64,000 bases of DNA from Cyclina sinensis (taxonomy: Eukaryota > Mollusca > Bivalvia > Venerida > Veneridae), in contig JAAONU010000009.1 of NCBI GenBank assembly GCA_012932295.1, positions 3,236,197-3,300,196 of the forward strand, read 5' to 3'. Under the pieces are notes generated by a model, which worked only from the letters and a program-made list of their open reading frames with translations, ran no database searches and was not told the origin of the DNA. Position 1 is the first letter of the stretch; each line of letters opens with the position of its first letter. Positions 10,772 through 23,119 of this stretch are shown here, one piece after another. Made by a program: the position numbers and the translations under genes.

Positions 10772-13700
10772 TACATAAATGACTTTACAGTAAATTTTAC
10801 TGGCAGCGTAGGTAAAAAGGCTCAATAACATTTAGACATACACACATTTTTAATATAACATAGTAATTTGCGCTTAACCTTAAATCAGTTTCAAAATAAA
10901 CTTTGTGCTTATCAAGTTAGACTATTTTGCTGACATTTGAATTTGCAGCTGACACTTGAATTTGCAGATTCTTGACTAGAGTCTGTTGAGGGTAACTTCT
11001 TTAAGTATTTCAGAGAACATTTTAAACTGTAATTGAATGTTCTCGCAAATATTAATGTCAGTCAAATAATAATTGAGTTGTTTTTTTTTGACAATGTCAT
11101 ACATTTAGTTTAGAGTGACAGTTGTGACAGAAAGAGTGCTAGGAGCAGTGGAGGGTGTTTCACAGTGGTTGTTATTATCCGGGTTTTTCTCCCATCATCT
11201 CAGACACAGGTGCCACCAAGCCACTTGGTAATGTGGCATCCATGTACTTCATGTTTGCTACTTGTGTTACGGGATTCAACCTAATGAATATTAAATACTG
11301 CGTTCTCAATACATATTGTGAAATGAAGAAAACCTCAGTATTTTGCACAACAAACCTATTTATAATAAGTTGTATTGGTGAATTATCATTATCAAGTGAT
11401 GTTTTGATGAAAACATATTTTATGCCAAACTGAAATATTAGCTGACAGCACCATACAAACTATAAACCTGGGAAATGTTATTTCCATCGTAGACATATTG
11501 ATTACCACTACAAACATAGCCAGGTACAGGCTTTTTACCATAAGTTGAACAGTGAAATTACAAAAAAAATGTTTTTATTCCACAGGGAAAATGTTGGCTG
11601 GTTTCTGGCTGGTGTCACAATGGACAAATAAAGTTACACCTACTTTTTCAAACCAATTATTTTAAAGCTTTCAACGACTAAAATTACTTATGAAAAATAA
11701 TGCCCTTCAGATAAATGCCCTCATGGGCCGTTGTAATTACATATAAATATGTAACCAAGAAAGTTTTCATTAATTTGTTGACGGTGTTTTGAACATCATG
11801 ACCATCACAGTCACCTAGGTATTTCATTTACAGCAGAAGGTTGATAGCAATATTCATATGTCAAAATTTTCCTAGCGCCTTTTTGTTGGAACTAGGTACT
11901 CTACTTATAACCATTTTAAGCCTAGTTCACTTTAACCTTGACCTTTGTCACAGTTTTCTGTAATTATTGATCAGAGGCTTAAATAAACATTTTCAACAAC
12001 TTCGGCTTATACACTCAAAGCTAAATTATTGAAAATATCAGCTGTTGTTACCCAATAAAATTAATGCCCAACACAGACGGTGTGAATGTCTTTTTAATAA
12101 ATACACATTCAAAACTGCAAATCATTAGTCCAAATGATTGTATTCGAAAAGTTAAACATCGAGCTGATTTTTTGAATGGTCAATCCCGAAGTGACAATAT
12201 TGTGACTAGTGTATGCATATGCTAAATTACTTTTGACATTAACTTGAATAGATTTCAAACATACAGCAGTCAAAGAGTTGTCTCATCCATCAATTTCGAG
12301 TTAAACTTGTCCATCTCCTCAAATATCTTCAGGGGATCTACCGTTACCCCTGGTAGTAAACTCAAAGAAATCACCAGCCCCGTCCTGGTTCATGAGAAGA
12401 GCAACCACCGAACTCTGTTGTTTGAGTATCCTGCATAACTTCCGGAGGCATGAAAATCATTGTACCGTACAATATTAAACATTGTGTTTTAAATGCATTA
12501 ATGCATTAGAAAATAGAGTCCCTTACTCAAAATTTGAATAGAATTTAGCTGAATCTTTATATCGGAAAAAATATATGATTAATGGTATTTATGTGTTTCA
12601 AATGGACGCAAATACAGATGTATACTTATTTCGATACTATGGTATTGGAAAAAGCGAAAATAATGCAAGATCAAATTTATCTGCTAGTTAATCAACAAAA
12701 TCATAACCTTGTATTGAAAGACACCGTTTGTTTCTGGCACTAAGATTCCATGCAACGGTTGCGCAGATAAATTTTAACGTCCATTTCTAAACTATAAAAT
12801 AAGTTATTTTTTTCATTCTCGATTTGTTTAAGTAAATTTGCAATATAGTTAATGCAACTTGGAAACTAAATAAAATACTTACTAAATTGATAGTTTATTC
12901 AGAGAAGTATCTCCATTGTAATAAAAGGGTAATTGGCACTTTCGTATACAATGATAAAGCTGCCACATTTATTTGGTATATCGTCGACTATTGTTAACTT
13001 GAACTTTTTGTGATTTAAATCGGACGTATTTGAATGAATGTTTAAATGCATTTTTGCACACTTAACGAAATAAAAGTGTATTTTGAACCCCTATGGGTCC
13101 ATTATGCAGACATACACATTGGGTCGTTTATATGATCTCTAACGGGTACTGCATGAGCAAACTAATATACATTTAGATTGTTATATTAAACTTCTAGATG
13201 CATTTTCGCTCTGATTTTGCAAAAAATTGTATATTGAACCCTCATTTGCCCGCTATGGTAACACGCATATGTGTTCTTTTATATGGGTACGTATGGGCAA
13301 ATCCATATGGGACCCATTGCTTGGTTGGGCCAAGATTTCTCAAACTTATAGGTGTTCATGACTAGTGGATGGCCCTTATTGCTGCTCAATTCACTAGATC
13401 AGAAGTCAGGACAACATTTATCTTGATACCAAAAAGGACATAGAATCAATAAAAGGAAATGCTTTGGCCTTTTAGAAGCTGGTAGGACAAGTCCAGAATA
13501 TTACTCCAAATTTTTGGAAAAAAGTTAGGCGCTCTGTGGCCATGACTTTGACCATGAACACACATCACTGTCACTACATGTAGTTACTACCAGCATCAAG
13601 GTGCTTCTTGGGGCATTTTTGTCTACAAACATAAAGTGTTACTTCTTGAGAGGGCCTTGGTCGCGTAACGTGGGACAATACTTTTGGCCCATAAAGTATC

Positions 13701-16418
13701 TGAAGTCTAATATCTTGTGAACTAAATAATCAATGAAAAATTTATAACATGGTTCTCTGAATCCTTTAATAAACAACACATCAGTAGCTTTTAGTGCATT
13801 TCTTATCAATTTTGACTTGGAAGTCGTTATAATAAAATCACATAACGATTTATCAATTTCGAGTCGGATAAAGGGGGTCCACTGGTAAATTTCAAACTGA
13901 CACCATTTGTTTCTGCCTGTGTTTTTTTATGAAGATTAAATTATTGGAAGTTGATTTTTGCAAAAAAAAAATCATAGGTTGCCGAATGAACTTTTTCACA
14001 AACTGGCAGCTATGCTGTCTAAATTAATTTTTTACTCTGAAACTGGCTGAAATTTTGCATTAACTGAAAAAAAAATATTTTGATAATAAAGAGCATTCAA
14101 TTTATAAAATTTTAAAAGAAGTTGGCAGTATAGGCCATTTTAACCAAAAATAGTTTTAAAAATGATAAAAACTTAAAATTGGCAGTTAATGCCGATTTCA
14201 ATTCACTATCCAATTAAGTCCAGAATTATGAAAAAAATCACTTTTTTCAGCAAATTTCACCAGAAAAAAATAGTAGTGGGGTAATAAAAACAAATTCATA
14301 ATAAACTGATATTTTGTAGATATTTGTATGGCCATTCTAAAAAAGTAATAAAAAGAGTATGTCACCGTTCATCTTTAAGGGCTATCAAATAAAAATTCCT
14401 ATGACCCATTAGGCTGTAACAAAGAAACAAAATCATAATTATGTATACTTTGGATTAATTTATTATATTTGATGCATCTGAGTCTTTAAATAGGTACAAC
14501 TTATACATAAACAATAAATTTGTGTATAAAAACCCACTTTATATGTATACAAGTATTAGCATTTCCAAAAATGCTTGAAATCGCCGTTCAGCCACGCATT
14601 TCGTCTTATCCATAGATGAATGTATTTCATGTTCTTCATTCATTAATTTGATAATCTTACAACATGCTTTGCACTGAAAAGCGAAGTTATATTTGATAAT
14701 TTTCACACAGAAATTATAAAGTAGATGAAATATACATTGTAATTTTTATTGTAGCTGGACTATTTTTGAAAGCGGACGATTTAGCTTCTTTATCGAAAAC
14801 ATCCCAATATCTTTATACATCATGTTAAAATTTGCAGCATTAAAACCTTGTAAATATTGCTTTGTTGTAAACCAGTGTACGCATAATTAATTGACTATCT
14901 GCGTAGTTTGTTAACTTTATTTATTACTAAAAAATGTATACTTAACAAAAGCTAGATACAGTTCTTCAATGCCATAAGAATAATATATTATGTACAATTT
15001 AAACAGAATAAATTTTAGGTAAAAAATACGATATTGCCCTGACCCTAATCAAGCATATATAAAACACGGAAAAATCCTGATCAAACTCCTCGCACCGGTT
15101 ACATCACGCTTTGCTACTTCGACTGTACTAATCAGGGGAAGTAACCCCTGCGGGATGTTTGTATCCTGATTAGAATCGCCCGGAAACAAGCATTTATTTT
15201 TTTCTTTAAGTGCAAGTTTTGGAAAAAACAAACAAACCATACTCTTATTTAGACTACATTCTCTAGTTAAAAATGACATGTAGTAAAAAATATTGCGATT
15301 ATCCTATATTTATCCTACACGAGCCTGAAGACTGGTACTGAGATCGTACATTGACGATGGTATTTTTCAGTTGTAAGAATAAGTAACCCGACAAATATGG
15401 CGGTTGGGCGAGTCCATTTCGCACCCCTTGATGAAGAATTTTGACGTCCATTTTGTTATCATGTGATATGAAATGCTTTGCTTTGATTGGCTAAAGGCAG
15501 GCGGTGTACAGGCAAAACTGTTCAAATCTTGTTAATTGTATATATCGCCGTCCAGGAACGGCGATATTCATATATCTCAGTGACCCAGATATGTTGAAAA
15601 TGGGTAGCAATTTTACCTCACGCACTATGTTTTGCACAGCAAAAATAAAATATAAGATTTTCTTCTTCAAATTTTATATAAACACTGCTTAAACATGTTT
15701 TGTTGAAAGAAAATGAAAGAATCCAATGTACATTACTCAGGATTCACATGCATATTTACAACTTTCATTTTGATGATAGGTCTTTTGAAAGTACTTAAAC
15801 ATGGTTATTAACCAAAAAGAAATTGTTGTGTTTCTCATGTCTAATACCTTATGAACAAAACAGCCTAACACATTTAATTTAATCAATTCATACATATTTC
15901 AACAAATAATCTTTCACAAACAGAGGTGAGAAATAGCCTAAGTAGTCTAAAACAGTTTTTGACAACAAATTGCCAAAAACATTTCGAATCTTGGAGCTAT
16001 ATAAAGTTGAAGTTTATCAATAGTTTCTGTTTTGCAGAATCAGTATTGGTTGTCCTTGACAACAGGTAACTATGTTGCAAGAAGACTGCTAATTCTTTAG
16101 TTTTTCTTGCTAAGAATTTCTATCTTGTGTCATCTGTGCCCTAAACATGATTACACATTATTGTATTCAAGTTAAATTCTAATAAATGTATTCTATTTAT
16201 CCTTATCAGACCTTAATGTTCATCAAGAAGTGACTTCACTCCATCAAAAAGTCTTTAGATTAATTTGTCTGAGCGTTTTTCCATTTTGAAAGTACAAGAA
16301 AGTACTTACAGTAATGACAGTCAAAAGTTCTTATATTGTCACCTATATAAATAAGCTTTTACTTTTGAAAGGTTTCACACTTTAAGTTTAATGTTCATTT
16401 ATCCCTTGGATTTCCGGT
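10772..16418. other. Long intergenic stretch, one possible coding relic
   Basis: Apart from the relic at 12270-12445, I see no gene, RNA or array with clear units. A run around 13080-13320 repeats ATGGGTCC/CCCATATGGG-like words. Remnants of AGGTCA-type sequence occur near 11930 and 13540. Short open frames (11155-11433, 12244-12438, 15049-15279, 15504-15692) have no domain signature. Confidence 0.4.
12270..12445 (-). pseudogene. Possible degenerate coding fragment, family unknown
   Basis: On the minus strand two overlapping frames both look protein-like. One contains CRILKQQSSVVALLMNQDGA then a GDFFEF stretch. The other contains LLPGVTVDPLKIFEEMDKF and ends at a TGA (12272-12270). The impression is of one coding stretch split by a small indel near 12330. 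I do not recognise the protein. It could also be an exon with a non-obvious boundary, or chance. Confidence 0.25.
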
Positions 16419-16421
16419 TCA

Positions 16422-16519
16422 AAGTATGCCAGAATTCCTGTCTTGAAAGACAGGAAATGCAAATTGTTGAACAAACTGAGCACTAACTGCAGTCATCTGG
16501 GCACTTGAAGAACCATTTC
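16422..16519 (-). CDS. Candidate terminal exon of an unidentified gene
   Basis: On the minus strand a strong acceptor (TTTGTCTTTTCTTTACAG, just above 16519) precedes an open stretch of 98 nt that ends in TGA at 16421-16419. With two bases completing a split codon it encodes about 32 residues, ending FPVFQDRNSGIL. The middle reads QMTAVSAQFVQQFA. The composition (mixed hydrophobic, Ser/Gln, no low complexity) is typical of a real C-terminus, but I cannot assign a family. A minus-strand AATAAA lies far downstream near 14920. I found no upstream exon with matching phase. A possible minus-strand exon with a strong donor (24646-24581) does not join to it cleanly. Confidence 0.4.
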
Positions 16520-18130
16520 CTGTAAAGAAAAGACAAACTTAATTACATGTATCTAGACAGGGTTGTCAAAACTGTGTCTCTACCAAGTTCTTCTGTTTAA
16601 ACGCACTGCAACACTTTCCTTAAAATAATGTAACACTTTGACTATTTATCAAGGGTTTGATTAAAAAACAAAACAAGAAAATTGCAGAAGTATTATCTAC
16701 TACATATTTATGTACATTAAAAGACATTAAAAGATGACTGTGAAACAAATGCAACATGTCCACAAGTCAAAAGTCCTATGTTCAATGCTTATTTTCTGTA
16801 TTACTTTGCTCAATTTTTCTTTCATGAAATTTTGTGATAAAAGTAACTCAAATAAGGAACAATTCTTGTTTTGATAGCTTGGATCATTGACATAAAATTA
16901 TCAGAAATTTAAAAAATGGCCTACACTTAGTTTCTGGTTTAAACCCCAGCTGAATGTTTTCTATTTTCAACTATGTACGCTTAGGCTTACTAAAATTTTA
17001 GGTTGTGTCACATTGATGTCAGTGTTAAAATTCTGTGCTATTTACATTTGGTTTTAATTTTTACACCTTTTTCGAGTTCATGTATCTTCAAACTTCAATA
17101 CCGAAAAGGAGTTAATGATAAATCTGAAACTATGAAATTTGTAATTTTTTAAAATCTTGTTTAACAAAAGTCTCTACTCTCTACAAATGTGTGTATTATC
17201 AGGATTATGTAGAAGTCATTGAAACCATTAAAGTAACTCTTCACAGGTCCAATACAATTAAAAATATATTTTTGAATTCAGTATTTTCAGTTTTATTAAA
17301 CAGGAAGCTATCATCTACAATAACACAAACTGTGGTAGCATAATACATAATTTTTAACAATTCAACCATTCATCTGTAAAAATATATGCATTCATCATTA
17401 ATACAAAAACTACAACATGATGTAACATGCACTGTGTAATTGACTGGTGTGGTACATGGGTCCAGTATGAATAAAATATGACCTTTGCCAACTGAATATA
17501 AGTTACCTTTCTTACTACCTCTTGAAAGATGTTAGCATAAATTGTTCTTTTTAGGCTGACAGGTGGGGCATTTCCTTTGACTACCAAGCAGAAACCAGTC
17601 TGTATTTAGTTAAACCCATTAATATTAACTCATAACTAGATAAAAATGAAAAAGGAAATAACAAACATTTACTTCAAAACATGACACATTATTTACAAAT
17701 CTCTACTTCCGTTTTCAGAAAAAGCTGTATATCTCGCGGAAATTAAAAAAAAAGATGAAGTTTATTCGGTCTTGTACTGCTGGTTGTTGTTAATACCTTT
17801 TTCTTCTCAAATAAGCAAAATTTTCACGTCTTTTTCTTTGATTTTTACGTGTTTTAGTGTTTACATTTTTAGGATAAAACAAAAAGCAGTCTTCATTTAA
17901 GGTAGGTAACTCTCATTGCCGTACAAGAATTAGCAGACGTTTTCTGTTCAATATTTTGCAAAATAAAAGCGATAACGCAGAACAACTTTTTGAATTGAAA
18001 TTTCTTTTATCCTTTCTAATCACACTTAATACGTTAAGAGTAAGTTTAATTTTTACAACATCCATCCGCAAAACCTGCGCAGAAGACTCAAGTTCGTCAC
18101 CAGTGGACCACCTTGAAGTAGTGTCATATT
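16520..18130. other. Unassigned, possibly intronic to the minus-strand gene
   Basis: If 16422-16519 is a terminal exon, this stretch would be its intron on the minus strand. The frame 17354-17587 (minus) is followed by a donor-like GTAACTT, but no frame joins in phase to the terminal exon. I therefore do not call it. Confidence 0.35.
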
Positions 18131-18325
18131 GTTACGGTCTAGTACATACCTTCCTATAATTGAATAAATACAACTTCTGAAAATTGCGTCAGGAAATCGA
18201 TACCTTGGCTCAGTGGTTAGTGTTGTCCTTCAGTGCGCTATGATCGGAATCCGAATCCCGCTCTGAGTTGTGTATTCTAAAATGCATTGCATATTTCTGT
18301 TACTGACATTCTTGTTCGTAAGATT
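18131..18325 (+). mobile_element. tRNA-derived SINE, copy 1
   Basis: The RNA polymerase III promoter is recognisable. The A box is TGGCTCAGTGG (18206-18216) and the B box is GGAATCCGAATCC (18246-18258). The tRNA-like head is preceded by a conserved GTTACGGTCTAGT...TTGCGTCAGG leader. It is followed by a shared body (GTATTCTAAAATGCATTGCAT) and the end GTTCGTAAGAT. Three further copies in the window have the same boundaries. It is not a functional tRNA gene: the cloverleaf is incomplete and the leader belongs to the repeat. Confidence 0.75.
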
Positions 18326-19003
18326 ATACTAAAATAATATGATAGGTAGGTGTATGGTTTCATTGATATGCAGTTAAATAGATAAAAAAAAACACAGCAA
18401 CTCATGAACCAATGTCGCCACCTTAAATGCAAATATCCACACAAATCTTTAATGAGAATTTACAAATGTTTAAATGTAAAGTGTTAAAAGACTAAATGTT
18501 GTGTATTAAAACACCTTCAATACTTAAAACAATTGTCACAGAATGCTCTGTGTAAAGATTCTCTGTACAAAATTTTAGAGACTTAAACTGCTTAGCAGTG
18601 CAATACCCAAATGCTTCAATGCATGACATTAATGGCGCAAAAAAATCCAGTGTGAAAAAGTCTACAAGCAAACCTTTAAAAGCTCCACAGTAGATCAACA
18701 ATCTGAAAATGCAGAAATACAAGTAACATAGAAGTATATACACTATGGAAATCTGTTTCTACATTTGAAGCTATAAAATAATGGTCAGGATAGTCAACCA
18801 TACAACCTTAAACTGAAGACTTTTTAAATAATTCGTTAAATTATTTTTTTTTTGAACCCAACCAAGACAAATTTATTTAAATCTGCATTATTTAGATCTA
18901 CGTTATCTGGATACAAAGTCAGTTTGTTTTACACAGTCTCACGGCAGTTTCGTAACTATGAATTTAAACCCTTTAAGATATTGTAACGCGTGAATTGTAT
19001 GCA

Positions 19004-19450
19004 TCTTGCATTTATTCATTTCATGCAAATCGTAAAATGTGCATAGTAGAACCATCATAATTAGGAACTAAGAAAATTTTAACAGTTTTGAATAATTTGA
19101 ATTTGAATTTTGACAGAAATGCATTTTTTTGCACGAGTGCACTTCATAGAGTGTCCCAGCCAGGATTCAAAAGAGCAAGGGTGTTTTGTGTCAAAAAGTA
19201 TATTGTGTCGCTAGATACAGAAAAAAATTAATTGCAAATATTCATTTTATGCAAATCGTGAAATGTGCGCAGTAGAAGCGATATTATAAATATTCTTGAA
19301 AGGATTGTATTTAAATTTTTAAAAGAAAACATCTGTAATTTTTTCACGTAGTTCACTTAGTGCTCCCAGTCAGAATTCAAAAGGGACAGACTGCTTTGGG
19401 GTTAAAGGTCAACTTGTGTGGCTTGGTACAGAATATTTTTCGTTGCAAAT
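19004..19450. repeat. Two-unit tandem repeat, about 235 bp each
   Basis: The unit from about 19004 (TTCATTTCATGCAAATCGTAAA, AGTAGAACC, then CCCAGCCAGGATTCAAAAG) is repeated from about 19240 (TTCATTTTATGCAAATCGTG, AGTAGAAGC, then CCCAGTCAGAATTCAAAAG). The second unit ends in a GGGTTAAAGGTCAACTTGTG stretch related to the AGGTCA arrays. Confidence 0.6.
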
Positions 19451-19635
19451 ATAGTGTATCTGTGAAACACGACAAAGCTGTAATGTTTTAATGTTAAAGA
19501 GGAAACCGTTCAGGAATCGGTGTTTGCAGATTTGTAAAAAGTAGTTTTGTGTCGGGTATGTATTGCAAACCTTTAACTGATTTCTTACATCACATTTCTG
19601 CAATGCAGAACAACCAGTCGTGCTTTACCAACCTG

Positions 19636-19890
19636 ATGTATGTTCGTAAGAAATTACATTTGTAAAAGAATCATACGAATGTGATCACCTTTATATACAG
19701 GTAAAATATGTTACAATTGTGTTTGACTGATATCGGCTTTGACATACGAAACACATATGTAACAGGTTGTCACAAATTATGTTACATATGTATTTGATTT
19801 CTATTACGTATTTGTAACACCTCTTACGCATTTGATCACATTTGTAACGGATGTTACAAAAGTGATGTGTCACAAATTTGGTCAAACAGT
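19636..19890. repeat. Interspersed TTACATTTGTAA-rich repeat, copy A
   Basis: The segment is dense in short self-complementary words such as TTACATTTGTAA, ACATATGT and GTTACAAA. Its core GTCACAAATTATGTTACATA...TATTTGTAACACCTCTTACG is matched by a diverged copy at 21285-21440. It is probably a decayed MITE. I cannot fix its ends. Confidence 0.45.
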
Positions 19891-20575
19891 TCTATGTAGT
19901 TCTGTAAATGAACATGAATGAAGTGCATTAAATTAATAGTGGCATAAGATTTTTCAGAAAACTAAGAAACGTGTTCTCGTTATATTACTCAACAAAAAGG
20001 ACATACACAATTTCTTGAACAAGGAAGAGTGAAGAATTATAGATGGATAATAAAAATATGTTTAGTGCACCGAAAATCTAGTAAAAAACACAACAGTATC
20101 AATACTTATTATGTAGTGATAAAAAAGCAAAGGACCTTTACTATGGGATTCTTAATAGGGAATGTTCCAATCAATGTTTCATAGAATTCTCACTTCTTCT
20201 CCTCAGTGTAATCGAGGAATAAAAAGATCTATCTACTAATATTACCAGAAAAATAATCCAAGGGCCATAACTATAATGAGGATGAATAAACATATAGAGT
20301 TTATTTTTTTAAAATTCCAGCTTATAGCTGCTGAGTATTCGAGCGGACAAAATGAACCTTTTATTATCTTATGTAGAAAAAAAATCCAGTAATTAAACAC
20401 CGACAGGAAAAAAATAAGTACAGAGGCATTGCAGAGCCGAATCACTACAGTTGTACAAGAAACGTGTTTTGATACCACAACCATAGTTTTGATAGCATGA
20501 TGATGGTCAAAAATGAAGATAGCACAGAATAATATACACACCAACAAAAAATAAGCAACAACATCAAATATTTTC

Positions 20576-20880
20576 CACTTCCACTTCCACCGCCACCGCA
20601 ATAACCACTACCACCACCACCGCCGCAACATCTTCACTACCACTACAACTTCCGACGACAAAAGGCAAAGATTCAAAATAACAGAGACGACTACAATACT
20701 GATGTTGATACTGCTTCTTCTGCTACTGATGATGGTGTCATGGTGATGTTGGTGGTGGTAACAACGCCTAAGAAAGAGTACATGACAACACCACTACCAT
20801 AATAACAACAATTCTAATTCAACCACATCTGCTAATACTGCTGCTTCTGCTTCTGTTTCTGCTGCGGCTGAGAGCTATTA
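20576..20880. repeat. CCA/CAC- and CTG-rich low-complexity tract
   Basis: A run of CCACTTCCACCGCCACCGC and ACCACCACCACCGCC words passes into GGTGATGTTGGTGG and TGCTTCTGCTTCTG words. The minus-strand frame 20242-20601 begins in this tract and is not a gene. Confidence 0.55.
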
Positions 20881-21029
20881 GACCTTTGTAGAACATTTAC
20901 ACGTACACAGTAAGCTGTACTCCCGCGTAAGCTGTCTCAGCATTAACAGTGCACATCTGTTTTGGTACTAAATGTTCCCATAAAGTTTCACTAAATTCCT
21001 ACATATAGAACTGCTGAATTTAATGCGAT

Positions 21030-21064
21030 ACAGATGGACAGACGGACGGACGGACGGATGGACA
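21030..21064. repeat. (GGAC)n linker
   Basis: The sequence GGACAGACGGACGGACGGACG is the kind of linker that closes or opens the bivalve-type arrays (compare 27700-27765 and 54850-54880). Here it stands almost alone, so it probably marks a worn copy. Confidence 0.6.
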
Positions 21065-21284
21065 ATGGCAACTCCATCGGCGACTTTATGTTCTATAGGA
21101 CTAAAATTGCTCAGATTCGATTTCCTTACTTTCATAAAGTTTCATTTTAAGGTTTCATTCCCATTTTAACAAATCAAGATATTGACCTCATTTGTAAATA
21201 ATACTAATTACTAAAGCTTTGTTACAACTCTTTTCAGCTGTAAAAAAATAACTGTTTTGTTTCTTTTTTCTGTATGAACATTGA

Positions 21285-21440
21285 CAGCGACAAATTTGTT
21301 TGTATGTCACATCAAAATCGGCATCCAACACATTCGTCACAAAAATGTTACTACATATGTGCTTTATTTCGGTTACACATTTGTAACACCTATTACGTTT
21401 GTGATTTGTTACAAATGTGGCAAAATTGATCAAATTTAGA
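21285..21440. repeat. Interspersed TTACATTTGTAA-rich repeat, copy B
   Basis: It matches the core of copy A: GTCACAAAAATGTTACTACATA, then ACACATTTGTAACACCTATTACG. The copy is shorter and ends in GTTACAAATGTGGCAAAATTGATC. Confidence 0.45.
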
Positions 21441-21564
21441 TAATATTACGCTTTGGAATTTGTTCTTTGGGATCATCAATACAAATTATGTAATAAAAGG
21501 ACGTTACATTTGGTGTTTTGAGTTTCTCGTATTTTGTTTTAATTAACTGATAACTGTGAGAATA

Positions 21565-21975
21565 AAACAACAAGTTGGAAGCTGGCAATAACAGTTTACA
21601 GTAGCAGAAAGCTGCAGAAAATAAATTAAAAATAGCAGTAGCGTTACATAACAGTAGGAGTAAGAAAAACGTGAAGCTAGCAGTAGCAGCGCATAACAGT
21701 AGCAGTAAAATAAACGTGAAGTTGGCATTAGCAGTACATAGCTTTAGCATTTGGAAAAACGTGAAACAGGCAGAAGTAGTACATAGCAGTAGCAGTAGGA
21801 AAACGTGAATCTGGCAGTAGCTGTACATAGCAGTAGCGGTAGGAAAAACGTGAAGTTGGGAGTAGCAGTAGTTGACAGAAGCAGTAGGAAAACGGGAAGC
21901 TGACAGTAGCAGTATGTAGCTGAAGCAGTAGGATCAACGTGAAGTTGGGATCAACAGTGCATATCAGTAGCAAAA
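21565..21975. repeat. 45-bp minisatellite, about nine units
   Basis: The marker AACGTGAA(G) occurs near 21668, 21713, 21758, 21802, 21847, 21891 and 21936, a period of 44-45 bp. The unit reads AACGTGAAG..GGCAGTAGCAGTACATAGCAGTAGCAGTAGGAA in pieces, with decayed units at the left end. Because 45 is a multiple of three, the minus strand stays open as Leu-rich 15-residue repeats (frames 21436-21828 and 21728-21973). There is no start context, splice pattern or codon conservation to support a protein. Confidence 0.75.
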
Positions 21976-22932
21976 GATAGCAGAGGTAATAAAACTTTTG
22001 CCTCTTGCAATTTACATGACTGTGTTTTGACTAATCAAGTACGAAAAAAGGGGGAGAGAGGTGGGGTAATGATATATCATACAAGAATATTTCTTTTAAA
22101 TTGGTCGATAAAAATGTTTTATATTAGCTGGAACTTATTTAGTCTATTCAATACTAGACTAGTGGCATATTTGGTCTCTGGAATTAAACAAAATATATGG
22201 TAATTTCTAAACCTGTACATACATAGTTGATAACCACAGGTCTTGAAACAATTAAAAACATTTCGCTCATAAAGGATTTTGAAATACTGCCTAAACATTA
22301 TCACCAGTTTATGCAAATGTTCACATTGATGCATTCTACTTGCTAAAACATTTCTTTTTTTTCCCCTTATTTCATTGATATTTTAGTGGATATCAGGGAG
22401 TATTAACACAACTACTTTTGTTTTCTGTAACGTCATCAGATGGTTATTTGCATACACGAAAGTTATTTTTAGAAACGCAAAATTCTGTAGGGTTATTTTC
22501 CAGTCAATTATCAGTGACTATGTTTCACACAAACAAACAAAAAGATTTATACCGCTGATAGGGTCACAACTCTAAACTATGTAACTAAATCCAAATTTGT
22601 GATGTGGAAAAATTTCCAGCAGGGTCGTAGCTAGGGCTTTATTCCAAGTACTCCAATAGGTGTTTATGAACAGAGTAACCTCAATTTTGGTCATTTGTTT
22701 TGTTCAGTTGACGTACTGACGTGAGTATAAGAGTATGCCTTGCTACGCGCCTGTGGACCATCTTAAATAGCCGCTTTGCCCAGGAGGCTGTTATTATGAG
22801 AACTCCATAGCTTGGTAAAATAGAGCCATCTTGTGGTTTCACAATGTCAGCATTCACTCATGAAATCTTTGAAATAAGTAAGGATTGTAAATATGTCTAG
22901 TGTGTTCCTGACCTTATTTTAGATGTTTGGGT

Positions 22933-23119
22933 TCTTACAAACACAAAAGTCTGCAACAAAAAGATGCAATGCATCTTAGAATACACAACCTAGGGCGAGA
23001 TTCGAACTCCGATCTCCCGCGTGACAGGCCAGCACTCTAACCAATGAGCCAAAGAATCGGTTCCCTGACGCCGTTGTCAGAGGCTGTATTTTTACAATTA
23101 TAGGAACTAGACCGTAACG
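22933..23119 (-). mobile_element. tRNA-derived SINE, copy 2 (inverted)
   Basis: Read on the minus strand, it has the same leader (GTTACGGTCTAGTTCC), the GCGTCAGGGAACCGATTCTT box, the A box TGGCTCATTGG, the B box GGAGTTCGAATCTCG, and the tail GTGTATTCTAAGATGCATTG up to a GTTTGTAAG end. Its head is the best preserved tRNA-like sequence of the four copies. Confidence 0.75.

Noticed and set aside
17354..17587. Minus-strand exon upstream of the orphan terminal exon
   Set aside because: No frame joins in phase with 16519, and the frame that looks most Cys-rich meets a stop inside.
18200..18270. Possible tRNA gene
   Set aside because: A and B boxes are present but arms do not fold and the flanks match three other copies; it is a SINE head.
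20242..20601. 119-codon membrane-like protein on the minus strand
   Set aside because: It starts in a CCA-rich simple repeat and its hydrophobicity follows from AT-rich composition.
21436..21973. Leu-rich minus-strand proteins
   Set aside because: They are translations of the 45-bp minisatellite, with no splice or start evidence.
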